From Dryocosmus kuriphilus (Eukaryota > Arthropoda > Insecta > Hymenoptera > Cynipidae): 64,000 nt of DNA. A program made the position numbers and the translations under genes. This document shows, in pieces, positions 44,180 through 55,489 of the stretch. How positions within the stretch are numbered: position 1 is the stretch's first letter; each line of letters starts with the position of its first letter. The DNA is taken from contig CM076190.1 in the NCBI GenBank assembly GCA_038277395.1, positions 252,375,989 through 252,439,988 of the forward strand, written 5' to 3'. Under the pieces are notes generated by a model that worked only from the letters and a program-made list of their open reading frames with translations, had not been told where the DNA came from and did not search any database.

Positions 44180-45060
44180 GTCAAATGACGAGCCGAGTGG
44201 CTCAAACGTCAGTTCCACTGACAACGTTATTGATATCTGACGTCAACACGGCACGAAGGTTGACGCACATGGTTCAGCGGGACCCGCAATGACTGACTCG
44301 TCATGCATAGAATAGGACACTCATAACACAGCTGGATGCGAGTCTCGGATGGTCAACAAGGTAAGGAGGACGTCATTCGCATCATCGAGAGATTTTAATA
44401 ATTAACTGCAAATGAGTGATCTGATGCTTTGTCCTGATGGAAATTAAACGCTTTGTTGATTAAGGGTGGACGTTTTTCTTGCAGCTCGGTTTTCAAACGA
44501 TGGAATAACGATGCATAGTATGCACCTGTTTTAGTTTTACCCTTTTCCAAAAAGTCGATGAAGATGATTCCTTGCGAATCCCGAAAGACAATCGCCATAA
44601 CCTTTCCGGACGAAAGAACAGTCTTTGCTCTCTATGGTGCAAATTCTCCGCTGGTAGCCCATTTTTCGGACTGTTCCTTGGTCCAAGATGTAAAGTGGTA
44701 TATCCAAGAACGCCTAAATCGTCAGCTGTGAGCAATCGCGGCACCCGTCATGCGGATGGCCTTCTCATATCTAAATGTTGATGAAAAATATAATGTACCT
44801 GTTCCTTTGAGATGCACACAGCCCTAGCAATGTCACACAGCCTAACTCTTCTATCATCCATCAGTATATCGTGCATTTGATCAACGATTTTCGGCGCAGT
44901 GATCTCAATAGGGAGTCTAAAGCGTTCAGCGTCATTTGTTCTCGTACGGCCATTCCGAAAGTTTTGACCAACTTTCAACCATTTTTTGCAAATCACTCGA
45001 ATTCATTGGTTCAAACAAACGCCAAACAAAGAGCAATAGACGGATCCAGCTGAAGCTTGG
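44180..45060 (-). pseudogene. Mariner (SETMAR-like) transposase relic, 3' part missing
   Basis: Minus-strand pieces: MNSSDLQKMVESWSKL at about 45010, FRNGRTRTNDAERFRLPIEI, KIVDQMHDILMDDRRVRLCD and IARAVCISKEQVHYIFHQHL (helix-turn-helix), MPRLLTADD, VMAIVFRDSQGIIFIDFLEK and GKTKTGAYYASLFHRLKTEL, then FHQDKASDH where HHDNAPAH is expected. It breaks off at about 44395, so the third catalytic Asp is absent. The first catalytic Asp (VTVDETWIH-like box) is not readable. The neighbouring 44320-44400 segment matches 33820-33900. Confidence 0.75.
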
Positions 45061-45229
45061 CACATGTTCCTCCAAGAGGTTTTTGTAACTGAAAATAACC
45101 TTGACACGCACTAGCGGTGCCGCCTCTCAGTTTTCTCGGACTTTTCTACCTGCTATCGTATTGACAATGCTATTATGAACTGCGATTATTCTTGTGAACT
45201 GGACAACAAAACACATATTAGTATACCAC

Positions 45230-46520
45230 TATATATTATTTTCTTAAATATAAACAACATGAATTTTATTTTATACATTTTACAGTAACAATCACAGGCT
45301 TCGAAGTTCCACACTTTTCTAATTGTTTGCTACTTATTCTAGTATCAACAACGTTTAGACTTCTTTCAATAAAGAATACAAAGCTCATCAAATATAGCCC
45401 GTCATCGCCATCGACTTTGATACTGCAAGATAAAGTAATTATTTGTGTTGGCTGGCGTAGGTCAAACATAAGTGATGATGTGGAGTTTCTTATGGTTTTT
45501 TGATAATTTTGAAGGTGGCACATGTGAGCACATTCGAAATCCTATGCGAGAAGCCCATCATCGACTTTGATACTGCAAAATAAAGTAATTATTCGGGTTG
45601 GGTGGGATGGGCAAAAGATAAGTTCTGATGAGGGGTTGCTTATGGCTTTTTGATAATTTTGAATGTAGCGCATATAAGCGCATTTGAAAACCTATCCGAA
45701 GCTCGTCATCGCTGCAGATTGAACAACTTTTTTTTAATGGTCGCCACTTTGCAATGTATTGTGGCATTCATATTTTGGATAATTTCTAAAATATGCAGGA
45801 AATTTTGATGTCGTATTGGTGACGTATTTGAGCGCATTTGAAGTTGTAGAGGTTTGTCCGCAGGTACTTTTAAAATTGCAAAATCTTTCTTCAGTTCTCA
45901 TAAACTTATGAATATTGTTGTGGACATCTTACCCAACTTTGAAGATATGTAGATCATTTTTGTGGCGCATATGAGCGCATTTGAGGTTTTGCCAGAAGGG
46001 CCGCCGAAAGTTTCAAAAATAAGCAATTTTTTTCATCGGTCATCACTTCGCAATGTGTTAAGGCCTTCGTATCGTTCAAAATCTTCCATACTTTCTCAAT
46101 TTTTTTGTGGCGCATATGAGCGCATTTGAAGTCCAACACCTTTCTGTCCACTACTTTGAACTTAATATTACTGTCGAGGATTTAGCACTACGCCAAGCTG
46201 CCCTACTTCCCAAGCGCTATTTTTGTTAATTAGTCAGCGCAAGTTTTTTTATTAGTGGCGCATGTGGACTCACTGAAAGTTATGACAAATGGCTATGATG
46301 AATTTAAAGAAGTGTCATTATTTTGGAAAAATTGTAGATGCGCATAACAGCGCATTTGGATTTCTTCCAAACTATGAGAAATAAAATTGGAATTCCCAAA
46401 TTGTGTGGGGGGTGCATCCCAACACGTTACACTTTCTGCAACACTTATATCTTTGTGACGCTATGTCTTCTATCGATAGAGTATATGAGAGCATTTTGGG
46501 CGCTATTCAGTGGTCTAAAG
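45230..46520. repeat. About 145-bp degenerate tandem repeat between the divergent genes
   Basis: The motif GGCGCATATGAGCGCATTTGAA and variants recur near 45517, 45664, 45818, 45962, 46107, 46257 and 46338, mostly 140-156 bp apart. Two left units also share ATCGACTTTGATACTGCAA and TTTTTTGATAATTTTGAA. No frame spans the units. The array occupies the intergenic space between gene A and gene B, closer to B. Confidence 0.75.
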
Positions 46521-46944
46521 AAAAGTTAAGAACTTTGAGTGGGGAACATGGGAAGCTGACGTAGGAAATATAGTGAAAAAAGGTTCAGAATTAGAGGGAC
46601 AGAATTATTTACATACTTAGCCTACTTTATCTTGCATTGTTAACTTTTTTTTTCTATTTCAGCATTGAAATCTAAACCTTTTCTAATTAGTCAAACTATC
46701 AAGTATTAATTATATTATCAGAACTTTTACCAATTCAGATTTAAAAACAAAATTCTAAAGAAGTACAACAAAATCGGCCCTAAACAGGCTGAGAAATTTT
46801 AGTTTCTATAACTATTAGCAAAGTAAAAGAGCATGATAAAAAGCCAATAGTTTATTCAGAAGGGACTGCCAAATCACAAAACTCAAAGAATTGGAAATAT
46901 ATTTTCTTTTTACAGTTTTCGACGAAATCCTTGATGAGCCTTGT

Positions 46945-47219
46945 CAGTGGAAAAAAAACTGGTTTGAGAAATATTGAAGAGTTTTATTATGGACGTGTAG
47001 ATTTCAAGGAAAGTAAATACGGTTTGATTATTTTATAAGATTAAATGTACTCTTTACGCAATGCTTTATTGTCTTAAATCTATTCCACGACCTGAATGCT
47101 AAAAATAGTTTGATCAATAATAAGATAATGTTTAATATATATGCATGTATTTTATTATGTATATACAAGTGGCTGGGAAAGAGAAATTCTTTACAAACCG
47201 TTTTCTCGGCTCTAGCAAA
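46945..47219 (+). promoter_or_regulatory. Gene B promoter region
   Basis: Homologous to the gene A upstream region: GTAGATTTCAAGGAAAGTAA at about 46990, TTTTATAAGATTAAATGTAC, TCTTTACGCAATGCTTTATT, and AAATTCTTTACAAA close to the start. A TATA-like ATGTATATACA sits at about 47157-47167. Conservation of this segment between the paralogs, amid divergent flanks, suggests shared regulation. Confidence 0.65.
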
Positions 47220-47277
47220 ATGAAGGCTTATATTTTCATTCTGGTTTCCACTTTAATGGTGGTTTTCAATACTGTTG
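47220..47277 (+). CDS. Gene B exon 1: signal peptide
   Basis: 58-nt first exon, MKAYIFILVSTLMVVFNTV plus one base G, followed by GTAAGTAG. Lys after Met, then a hydrophobic core of about 12 residues, gives a typical signal peptide. Phase 1 fits exon 2 at 51992 (AA TTA AGT), producing Glu-Leu-Ser. Same length and position as gene A exon 1, on the opposite strand, 4016 bp away. Confidence 0.85.
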
Positions 47278-47849
47278 GTAAGTAGAATATAATATAACAC
47301 CAAATCCATCATATATTGTAATACCTTACATCCACATATTGACCATATTCAGAAATTGGTTTTTCCTAAAGCATATATTCCATTTGAAGTATTTTAATTT
47401 GAAACTGTTGAAACATATGTTACTATCATTGAGCGTGATTCATCGTGCTGCTTAATTATCTGTTTACTGAAAAAATTGTATTACTAGTTCTTATAAAATC
47501 ATTTGTTGGCAGTTACTCGTTATGATCGATTCAAAGTAAACTTAATTATCTGAAAAATGTTTGCAAACGAAATGAGGAAATATTATTAGATACAGCCTGA
47601 ATGAAATAGGTGTAAAGTGAAATTATTGTAACGCATTTTCGAAAACAATTAAACTCATGCTAACATACGTGCTTTTAAAATTTCGTGTTGAATCCCTATA
47701 CTAGTTTGGGTTTAAAAGTAGGTGCAAAAATGAAAACTACTATTCTATAAAGTGACAAAACGACGCACCTCTTATCTTATCAAAATTTCTGCACTTTGAG
47801 AACTATTGTTCAATACCATTTACTATTAAGTAGAATTGCTTATAATACG

Positions 47850-50470
47850 GCTAGATGAACTAGCATCAATGATTGTTCTGCTATTTGGAGTGGGTTTCGT
47901 AGACTTGGCCTAATTTACACTAAACAGAACATACGTCTTCTGAATATTCCTGCGGAAGAATTCAATGCTTATACTCATTCTTTCTTAACTGCATCCTCAT
48001 CTTATAGGCTCTCTACACACTTTCCAGAAGCATTATTATCCGAAACCGAGTTTACATTCTCTCCTGTTACTCACTCAAATTTACTTACTTTCTCCCTCCC
48101 TCACTTACTCTCTCCCTTACTTACTCCTTACTGCACCTAGCTTCCGCAGTGGCTCCAAGGATGTTGGTGGTATCCATATGAACTACATCAAGAGAAGTAT
48201 GGATGTTATCCTACCTTGAATAACCGATTTGTTCAATTTCTTAGTTTTCTTTAGCCTACCTGACTTATGGAAAAAAGTCTCTCATTCGCCCTGTAAATAA
48301 GATAAGAAGTCCGGATTCAGTAAGAGATTATAGGCCTCTTTTTCTCTTGCGCGCTACATCTCAGTTGATCGAGAAAATAATACATAAGCATCTGACTGAA
48401 TATCTTCAAAATAACGTTTTGCATGAATCTAATCAAACGGAATTTAGACAAGGCTGTAGCTCCCTCACTGCGATGTTAAAAATCACTAATGATATAAAAT
48501 ATTCTATAGTTTTGCGAATGGTTACTATCTTCATACTATTGGATTTTATTGGGGCCTTTGATATGGTAGATCATGTCATTCTTCTTCGAAAATTGAGGGG
48601 AAGCGGATGTTTAATCGAAGTTCTAGCCTGGTTTTCAGCTTACCTTACAGGTAGACAACAAGCGGTTTCTGATACGGTAAAAGAAAAGGCTCACTGCCTT
48701 GGTAACCAGTATGTTCTAGAGTTCCACAGGGATCCATATTGGTGCCTATATTGTTTATTATATATGCCACATATATTCAATTACATCTATGACCTGTAAA
48801 ATACATTCTTTATGCGGACGATCTGCAAATATGCATCAATTGTATCCCAAGAATCATTATCCGAAACACATTCTACATTCTTCCATGTTACTTCCACAGA
48901 CATATGTAAAGCTTTCGCGTTGGCTCCAAGGGTTTTGATGGTATCCCTATGAACTACATCAAGAGAGAAATGGTGGTTCTCCTCTTTTACATAACCGATG
49001 TATTCAATTTATTAGTTCTTCCATCTTCCCTGACTTATGTAAAAAATCGTCCATTCGCTCTATGACAAAGAAAAAATATCCGGTTTCAGTAAGAAATTAT
49101 AGGCCTCTTTCTCTCTTATGCGCTACATCCAAGGAGTTCGAGAAGATAATACATAAAGAGCTGACTGAATATCTTCAAAACAAGGTTTAATATGACAATA
49201 ATCAAAGGAGCTTTTAAGCAGGCTGTAACTCCAAGATTGTTTTCATTAAGATCACTAATAGTATAAAGCCATAGTTTCGTGAATGATCACTATCTTCGGT
49301 CTATTCGATTTTAGTAAGGCCTTTTATATGGTAGATTATGACATTCTTCTTCGAAAGCTAAGGGGAACCGGATTTACTATCGATGTTCTAGTCTGGTTTT
49401 CTGCTTACCTTACAGACAGGCAACGATCGGTTTTTGATCTTGACAAAAATGGGCTCTCCGCTTTGGTTACATTATGTCCCATAGTTCCCCAGAAATCCAT
49501 ATTGGGATCTATATTGGGGCATATGCTGCTTGTTATATACGTAATATGTTAAATTATTCATATGGCTTATCAAATACATTATTTATGCGGACGATCTACA
49601 AATATACATCCATTGTATCCCATCTGAAATTTCTTCAGCGTTTGCAATTCTATATGAGACGATTATGCTTCTTGTTGAAAGAGCTAGTACGAATAAATTA
49701 TCTATTTAAGCATCAAAAACAGTGCCACCAATAGTAATAATATCTCTGTATTACCTATTTTAAATGACTCAATAATCCAGTACTCTAACTCTGATCGCAG
49801 TCTGGGGTTTATCTTTTTTCCTTTACTTAACTGACACAAAAGTGTTTGCCTCATAGTTAATAAAATAAACAAAACTCTGTGTCCTCACAAAATCAATAGA
49901 AGAATCTTAGATAAAACGTTCATATTCCCTCTCTTAGACTATTGTTCTATATTCTATGATGGTATATCTCTCGAACTTGGTTAGAAACTGCGGAGAACCT
50001 CAAATTCTTGCGTAAGTTCTTTTTCTGATTTATCTGAATTCACATCCATATCGCCGTACCTCAATTATCTTAACTGTTTAAGATTAAAAAATCGACGCGA
50101 GTGTTTCAATGCGATTAACCTTCATGATGTTCTTAGCATTGGTAACACTCAGTTACATGGCGATTCATTTAAATATGTCGATAGCGTTCGTAGCCGCTGC
50201 TCTGAAAGTGATGGGGACCTATTATACCTTCCTACCTGTAGAACTTCGTCTTTTTGTAACTCTTTGTCCATTGCATCAGAAACATTTTGGAATTCTCTAT
50301 CACTTACTGTCAGGTCAGTTGGTTCTCTACATACATTTAAAAGCAGAGTATTTTGCCACCTCTTAAACAAACAAATGACTCCTCTAGGTCTGTTGGTAGT
50401 CTTTATGCTTTACTACATTCTGTATTATTATTTCCACACTAAATTACATTTTTCGTTATAGTACCTATAT
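47850..50470 (+). mobile_element. LINE-D, 5'-truncated jockey-like LINE with internal duplication
   Basis: Plus strand. Linker GFRRLGLIYTKQNIRLLNIP (about 47890). Reverse transcriptase unit 1 (48030-48835) with RDYRPLFLLRATSQLIEKII, FILLDFIGAFDMVDHVILLR and AWFSAYLTGRQQAV. Unit 2 (48855-49620) repeats the same region with FGLFDFSKAFYMVDYDILLR and VWFSAYLTDRQRSV. A C-terminal part at about 49960-50440 includes RCSESDGDLLYLP, SIASETFWNSLSLTVRS and SLHTFKSRVF. No nuclease region. Many stops. Confidence 0.75.
48347..49552 (+). pseudogene. LINE-D reverse-transcriptase, duplicated segment
   Basis: Open pieces 48347-48799 and 49283-49552 are homologous to each other: both read (M)VTIF/MITIF, a (D)F...AF.MVD motif (first catalytic region), LLRKLRG(S/T)G and WFSAYLT.RQ, then a degraded PQGSILG (IVPQKSILGSIL in unit 2). 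Both are followed by TATGCGGACGATCT (YADDL), at about 48813 and 49585. The duplication is about 780 bp head to tail. Confidence 0.7.
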
Positions 50471-50479
50471 AACACATTT

Positions 50480-51055
50480 TTACAGTAGCCTTCAACATAG
50501 TTACTATCTATATACACATATAAATATGTCATAAAATAAATGTATATTAATACATATTTTAGACAAAGCCATACTTCAATTTAACTTTAAAGATGTGCGG
50601 AAATTTTGGTCCCAGATATATGGAATAATTTCCTTCTTTATCTAAATTGTTCATGCTTTGTGTCATTATCCTAGTATAATATGCAGAGGGGGGAGTAAGA
50701 TCATAGATCTATGCACCAGACTCTTTGATGATGTTATTCGATCCGGACTTCATCACGAACCTTGCAGGCCATATTTGGTGATTTGAAACAGCCTTTTCGA
50801 TCTCTACTGTCCGACAAATAGAAGAAGCAAGGATGCTTCGTGAATCCTGCTTGCTCTTCTAATCCAATTGATCTTATCATCAAACTGACGCAAATTTCTC
50901 CAGTGACGTTCAGCATATTTGATATTTTCAAGCAATATTGTATCAATGTTTAGCAATATCAATATGAATATTGGCAAGGGTACGCATTCTTTTGCACGCT
51001 GAGATAACCGCTTACCGGCAGTGCTTTTAGCCTCATCTTTTCTGAACTGCCATAG
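50480..51055. other. Gene B intron, unassigned
   Basis: AT-rich left half, more balanced right half. A 70-codon minus frame at 50734-50946 has no recognised motif. Confidence 0.4.
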
Positions 51056-51057
51056 TA

Positions 51058-51858
51058 CGAGTTCTGTCCCGAAAGTATTCGTCTTTGTGCTGTAACTTTT
51101 TACCTAGATATGCTATTGTCAAAAACATATGTTTGTCATCAAGGGGGATATTTGCAAGTGCATACACTAGATGGCAAGATCCTGTCGGCTTTCAGTCGAC
51201 AAGGGTACATTGTTGAGTTAACGTCGAACCCAGTTTCACATCGCACTGACGATGACTGAACGCAGAGAACAAAAAATTTGCATTATATTTTGTCAAATAC
51301 TTGTTCGTTCGTGTTTGGAATCCATGAGTAATATTCGTCAAGTATATCGAAATGAATATATGAGTGATATAAAAATTGAAGAGTGGTTTAGGGGACGAGC
51401 CACGAACCAAGAAAGTACACCAGAGTCGGAGAAACATCAAGGTGATGCTCAATGTTTTCTTCGACTAGGAAGTTTTTATTTATCATGTATACGATCCAAG
51501 AGGTCTGATGGCAAAACGATTTTTGAACGATTAAGTGACGCAGTAAGAAGGAAACGGCCAGATTTGTGGACAGTCTCAACTTAGTTCCCTGCGACTTCTG
51601 GTTCTCCTCCAAATTGAAGTATCCTCTTGAAGGAAGAAGATTGGGCGACATGGAGGAGATGAGAATAAATACGGCGAAGCAGGTGTTAGTTATTCCAAAA
51701 TCTGAATTCAAGGAATGTCTCCGAAAGTGGGAGGATCGCTGGAAGGAAGTTGTGACTTCCCAAGGGGAGTATTTTGAAGGGGACAGCGTCGCCATTTATC
51801 AGAGTTAGCTTCTTTCCTTACTATAGCCCTAGGTAGGATACTTTCGGGATAGACCACG
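51058..51858 (+). mobile_element. Internally deleted mariner (about 800 bp)
   Basis: Ends CGAGTTCTGTCCCGAAAGTA and, reverse-complemented right, CGTGGTCTATCCCGAAAGTA, each bordered by TA (51056-51057, 51859-51860). Two transposase pieces remain. It ends 133 bp before the gene B exon 2 acceptor boundary. Confidence 0.85.
51252..51808 (+). pseudogene. Mariner transposase, catalytic centre deleted
   Basis: N-terminal helix-turn-helix part MTERREQKICIIFCQILVRS, SNIRQVYRNEYMSD...EEWF. Then AVRRKRPDLWT, directly followed (other frame, from about 51570) by SLNLVPCDFWFSSKLKYPLE, GRRLGDMEEMR, EFKECLRKWEDRWKEVVTSQ and GEYFEGDS. The HHDNAPAH and PPYSPDLA stretches that belong in between are gone, leaving only the CDF part of the third catalytic box. 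It cannot be active. Confidence 0.75.
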
Positions 51859-51991
51859 TATAAACTGCAAGGATCATCCCTATTCTCCCAATAGGTTTCG
51901 CGTATAGCAAAATTTCTTAGTTCCTTGTGTCAAGTTATTATAATTAATACTTTAGGTACTTAAGTTCAGCCATTTCTTTTTCCACTTACAG

Positions 51992-52530
51992 AATTAAGTT
52001 TGCAGTCCGATTGTGTCTCTAATGACGAACCTATTTGTTGCGGAGCTTCTGATCCTACCAGACCTTTTCCCCGTCGCGAACTTCATAATCCTGTCGGCCT
52101 TCTTCGTTTATTAGGACCTAATTCACGTGTCGAACTTCAACCGTCTGCCAGCTTTCGTCTTCCTGTGGAACGTCATCCTCCTACCATGCGTCGTAATCAG
52201 CACCAGCTATTAAAATCAGGATTACACGTACATGAATACTCCTTTCCTTTTATTGCAAAAAAGCTACAAACGTTTATAGCAACTAATTATCTTGTGGACA
52301 TAATACCAAATACCGAAGTATATACTGTGATATCAACAGCCGAAGGTGATGTCCTTGCAATAGTTGACAAAGTAAATGTTCGTCGTGGAATATATGAAAG
52401 GTCTCGAAAGCGCATAAAAATAAACATGAGCTTCCCCTATGAAATTAAAGAGCTTACCCCAGAAGATAAGAAGAATTGCCTTTTAGGCAGAACACTCAAA
52501 CCAAGTGATTTTCTTGATTTAAACAATTAA
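51992..52530 (+). CDS. Gene B exon 2: secreted protein of unknown family
   Basis: 539-nt last exon, the same length as in gene A, behind CTTTTTCCACTTACAG. It begins LSLQSDCVSNDEPICCG, close to gene A's LSVQSGCHSNDE. A diverged Pro/Arg-rich part follows (DPTRPFPRRELHNPVG), then the conserved region SGLHVHEYSFPFIAKKLQTF, TEVYTVISTAEGDVLAIVDK, NVRRGIYERSRKRIKINMSF, PYEIKELTPEDKKNC and LKPSDFLDLNN-stop. No domain known to me. The frame is uninterrupted, and the substitutions preserve length and stop position, which argues for a working gene. Total 198 residues with exon 1. The in-frame TTG at 52000 is not a start. Confidence 0.85.
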
Positions 52531-52615
52531 TTAAATTACAAAAATGTCAAAATAAAATGCAATATTCCGTGTGATCCGAAATCGCATATGAAATTTACGT
52601 GTAACTAGTAAGTAC

Positions 52616-52621
52616 AATAAA
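52616..52621 (+). terminator. Gene B poly(A) signal AATAAA
   Basis: AATAAA 86 bases after the stop, in sequence homologous to the gene A 3' UTR. An earlier AATAAA at 52551-52556 also exists. Confidence 0.7.
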
Positions 52622-52639
52622 AAGTGTGGAAGCCCAAGG

Positions 52640-54825
52640 TCTTGCAAATTGAATGATATATACAGTTCTATCCTAAAGATTTTTTTTCAATAGTTTAGAT
52701 GGTAAACCATTTCAAAAACAGGGGTTTTCAGCTACCTTCTTCAAGTGTCGAATCTCACCTATTCTCATAGCGAGGTCGACATTAGAAAAAATCTGAAACT
52801 ATTCTCTGATACTTTCTTGATATTCTGCAATCTATTACACCTCTCGATATTCGAAAATATTTGAAAGTTTATTTTTTATAGTGATTTATTTGCAAGTATT
52901 TTATTTTGAGAAAAATGATGGCAGGACGTCGTTTGGCTACTCTGTGTGTTGTCTCGTTCTCTCTCTCTCTCTCCCTGTCCTTCTCTCTTTAACCTACTTT
53001 CTCTCTTTTGTGAACTTTGGTACACCGAAGGAGTGTAGGATGTAATTCTACAAATCACAATAGTCACTCACTTCCAGAAAAATCAATAAACACACAATAG
53101 TTTAAGTTTGAATAAAGTTAATTTAGAAAGTTACACAAACAGGTATGAATTTAATTTTTCTAATCACAAATTTTTCTAAAATTGTTAAGTTATGTTTCAA
53201 TGTGACTATCGAGACATCTCCTCTCATTTAAGGAACGATTGAAGCTGAAAGAGTATTTTTTCAGAGGCCTTATATTTCATGACTTTGAAAATTAGAACTA
53301 GCGTTAAGAAGGGGGAAACCTTTAGCAGTAAGACTGAGTTTGTTTACTCGTAAACTCAGCCTATCGGGCCGAAGAAAACAAGTTTCGTTGTAGTTGACGA
53401 TCCACATGTTCCCAGGATTATTTACTTTTATTAACAGCAAGAGAGGAGGATAAAGAGGGAAGGAGAGTGAGCGAGAGAGAATGAGACCACGTCGAATGAG
53501 TAGTCAAGTTGCGTGCAGAGATCGAGAGAATACGAGACCAGGTCGAAAAAACTAGTCAAGTTGTATGCCCGCCATTTTCATATTTACACTTATAGCTGCA
53601 TCATTACTATTACACAAACATAAGTGATGTTTGAAGTAAAATTTATATATATATATATATATATGAAATATAGTATATTATATTTATATATGTATATTAC
53701 TGGGCACTGCAAAGGGCCTACATTAGAGAAGTCAAAACGTCTGCTAAGATTTAGGAAAGCTTATATGTATATGACTAGTAAATCTAGACCCTAGTTGTCA
53801 AAAAAAAACTATTTTTAAAGAAAAGCATCCTTTCAGTAACAATAGTAACTCCTGTAGCCAGTCAAATCACATCAGTCCAGCAGACTTAATTGAAGAAAGC
53901 ATGGACTCTGAGTTGAATGTAACGCATTTCTTTCGTTCAAAAATGTATCGAATCTTCAATTTTGCCCTAATTTGCAATTATTATTTTTTAAATTAAAATT
54001 CGCTAAATTCTAAAATTTCTTGTCAGAGGTTCGGGCAGTTTCATCTTTTTGTTTATTATATGTTTACTCAAAGTATGAGAAACTCGAGATTTTTCACAAA
54101 ATAATTATAATTCAAAAACAATTATTCGTCCTGTGGCACTTAAACAGAAATAATATATTTTGGCACAAATTTTTTTTCTTAACATTTATAATAATATTTC
54201 TGTCATTAAATGAAGACATTTTTTATTCTCAGGCACAGTATTCTTGAGTTAAATTATCCTTCGTCCTACATATATACTGACATTTATCTCATTCGTCCTT
54301 CTAAATTATTAGTAAGCTTGGCCTAACCACGCTGCTAAATAAGAAGACGCACCATCTCGTAATTATCTCAAAATATAAAAAAACTTCAATTTAATAATCT
54401 GTAAACTGTTTTTAGTTTACACAATCATTATTTCTAAGCCACAAACTTAGCACAGAGCTTCTTTTCCTTTTAATAAATCTATTTTTTTTTTCAACTTTAT
54501 CACTAACTGAAATATTTTTAAGAATTCCTAAGATAAGAATTAATTTATTCCGTAAAGTTCCCTATTTAGTTGAAATACCTTAAAATCTCTTGATATCTTT
54601 GAAAATAATTTCACTTCCCTTGAAATATTTGAACACGATAATCTTAGCTTTATTTGCGTTCATCTTTAAACCTATACTCTTCTAGCTAGCACCCAGTCTG
54701 CTTACCGTTCCCTGAAAATCATCCGCAGATTCTGGCATAAGTATTCACTGTTCCGGGATCAATAATTTCTTCGTCTAAGAGAGTCATTGGTAGACATTTG
54801 TTCATACATCTCTCTATATTATTAA
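52640..54825. other. AT-rich gene-free stretch with simple repeats
   Basis: No supported gene. Contains (CT)n at about 52955-52978 and (TA)n at 53647-53663. A tandem duplication at about 53475-53520 and 53522-53567 shares GAGAGAAT.CGAGACCA.GTCGAA and AGTCAAGTTG. Confidence 0.6.
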
Positions 54826-54879
54826 AAGATCTCGTGGCCGCGGCCGCTGTTTCAAGAATCCAGCCCAGATCCTCCCGCG

Positions 54880-55330
54880 ATTCCTTCCAGAGCCTCCTAC
54901 GAAGCATCACGGAGCAGGTCATGAGACTGTCTAGAGTATCCCACGAAGCCTTCCGTAGGTATTCCCAGAGCCTACCACGAGGCCAACCAGTGCCTCCCAA
55001 GAGGCTTCCCAGCGCCTCCAGCTTTCCTCACGGAGCTTGTCGCAAGTCCTCCTAGAACCTCCTAGGAGGACTCCCAGAGCCTACCGTGAGATCTTCTAGA
55101 GCCTTCCACAGGCGTCCCAAAGCCTCCCGCTAGTCCATCCGGAAACTCCCTCTCACGTGAGCCCTCCCAGAGCTTCCTGCGAGTCCTGCCAGAGCCTTTC
55201 GTGACTCCCATAGTTTTTCAATATTCCTCCAGAGCCATCTACATGGCCTCCCCGAGCCTGTCATGAGGTTTTCTAAACCTTTCCACCCAGAGCTTCCCGT
55301 GAGTCCTCCCAGAGGCACTTACGAGGCCTA
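54880..55330. repeat. GC-rich minisatellite, CCTCCCAGAGCCTCCCGCGAGT-like, part 1
   Basis: Some 17-20 diverged units of about 20-27 bp built on CCCAGAGCCT(C/A)CC(G/A)CGAG. Composition differs sharply from the AT-rich surroundings. Reading frames are not conserved between units, so the short frames here are not genes. Confidence 0.8.
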
Positions 55331-55489
55331 AACATGGCTAAAAATCAGTCTAGTAAATTTCAAAGAATATACTTTTCAAAGATACATTTTTAATTGTTTT
55401 TTCAGGTGTAATGGGTAGTTAAGTGAAATGGAACTAACACTGTGACATTGTATCCATGAACCACCATCGTCGATGCTTGAAAAATTCAG

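Larger units (their letters stand above)
47278..51991 (+). other. Gene B intron (4.71 kb)
   Basis: Bounded by GTAAGTAG and CTTTTTCCACTTACAG. The first 550 bases or so align with the gene A intron. The rest is LINE-D, unassigned sequence and a deleted mariner. None of its transposons is shared with gene A's intron. Confidence 0.8.

Noticed and set aside
44107..44292. Short plus frame before the mariner relic
   Set aside because: No motif, and no homology to gene A or B exons.
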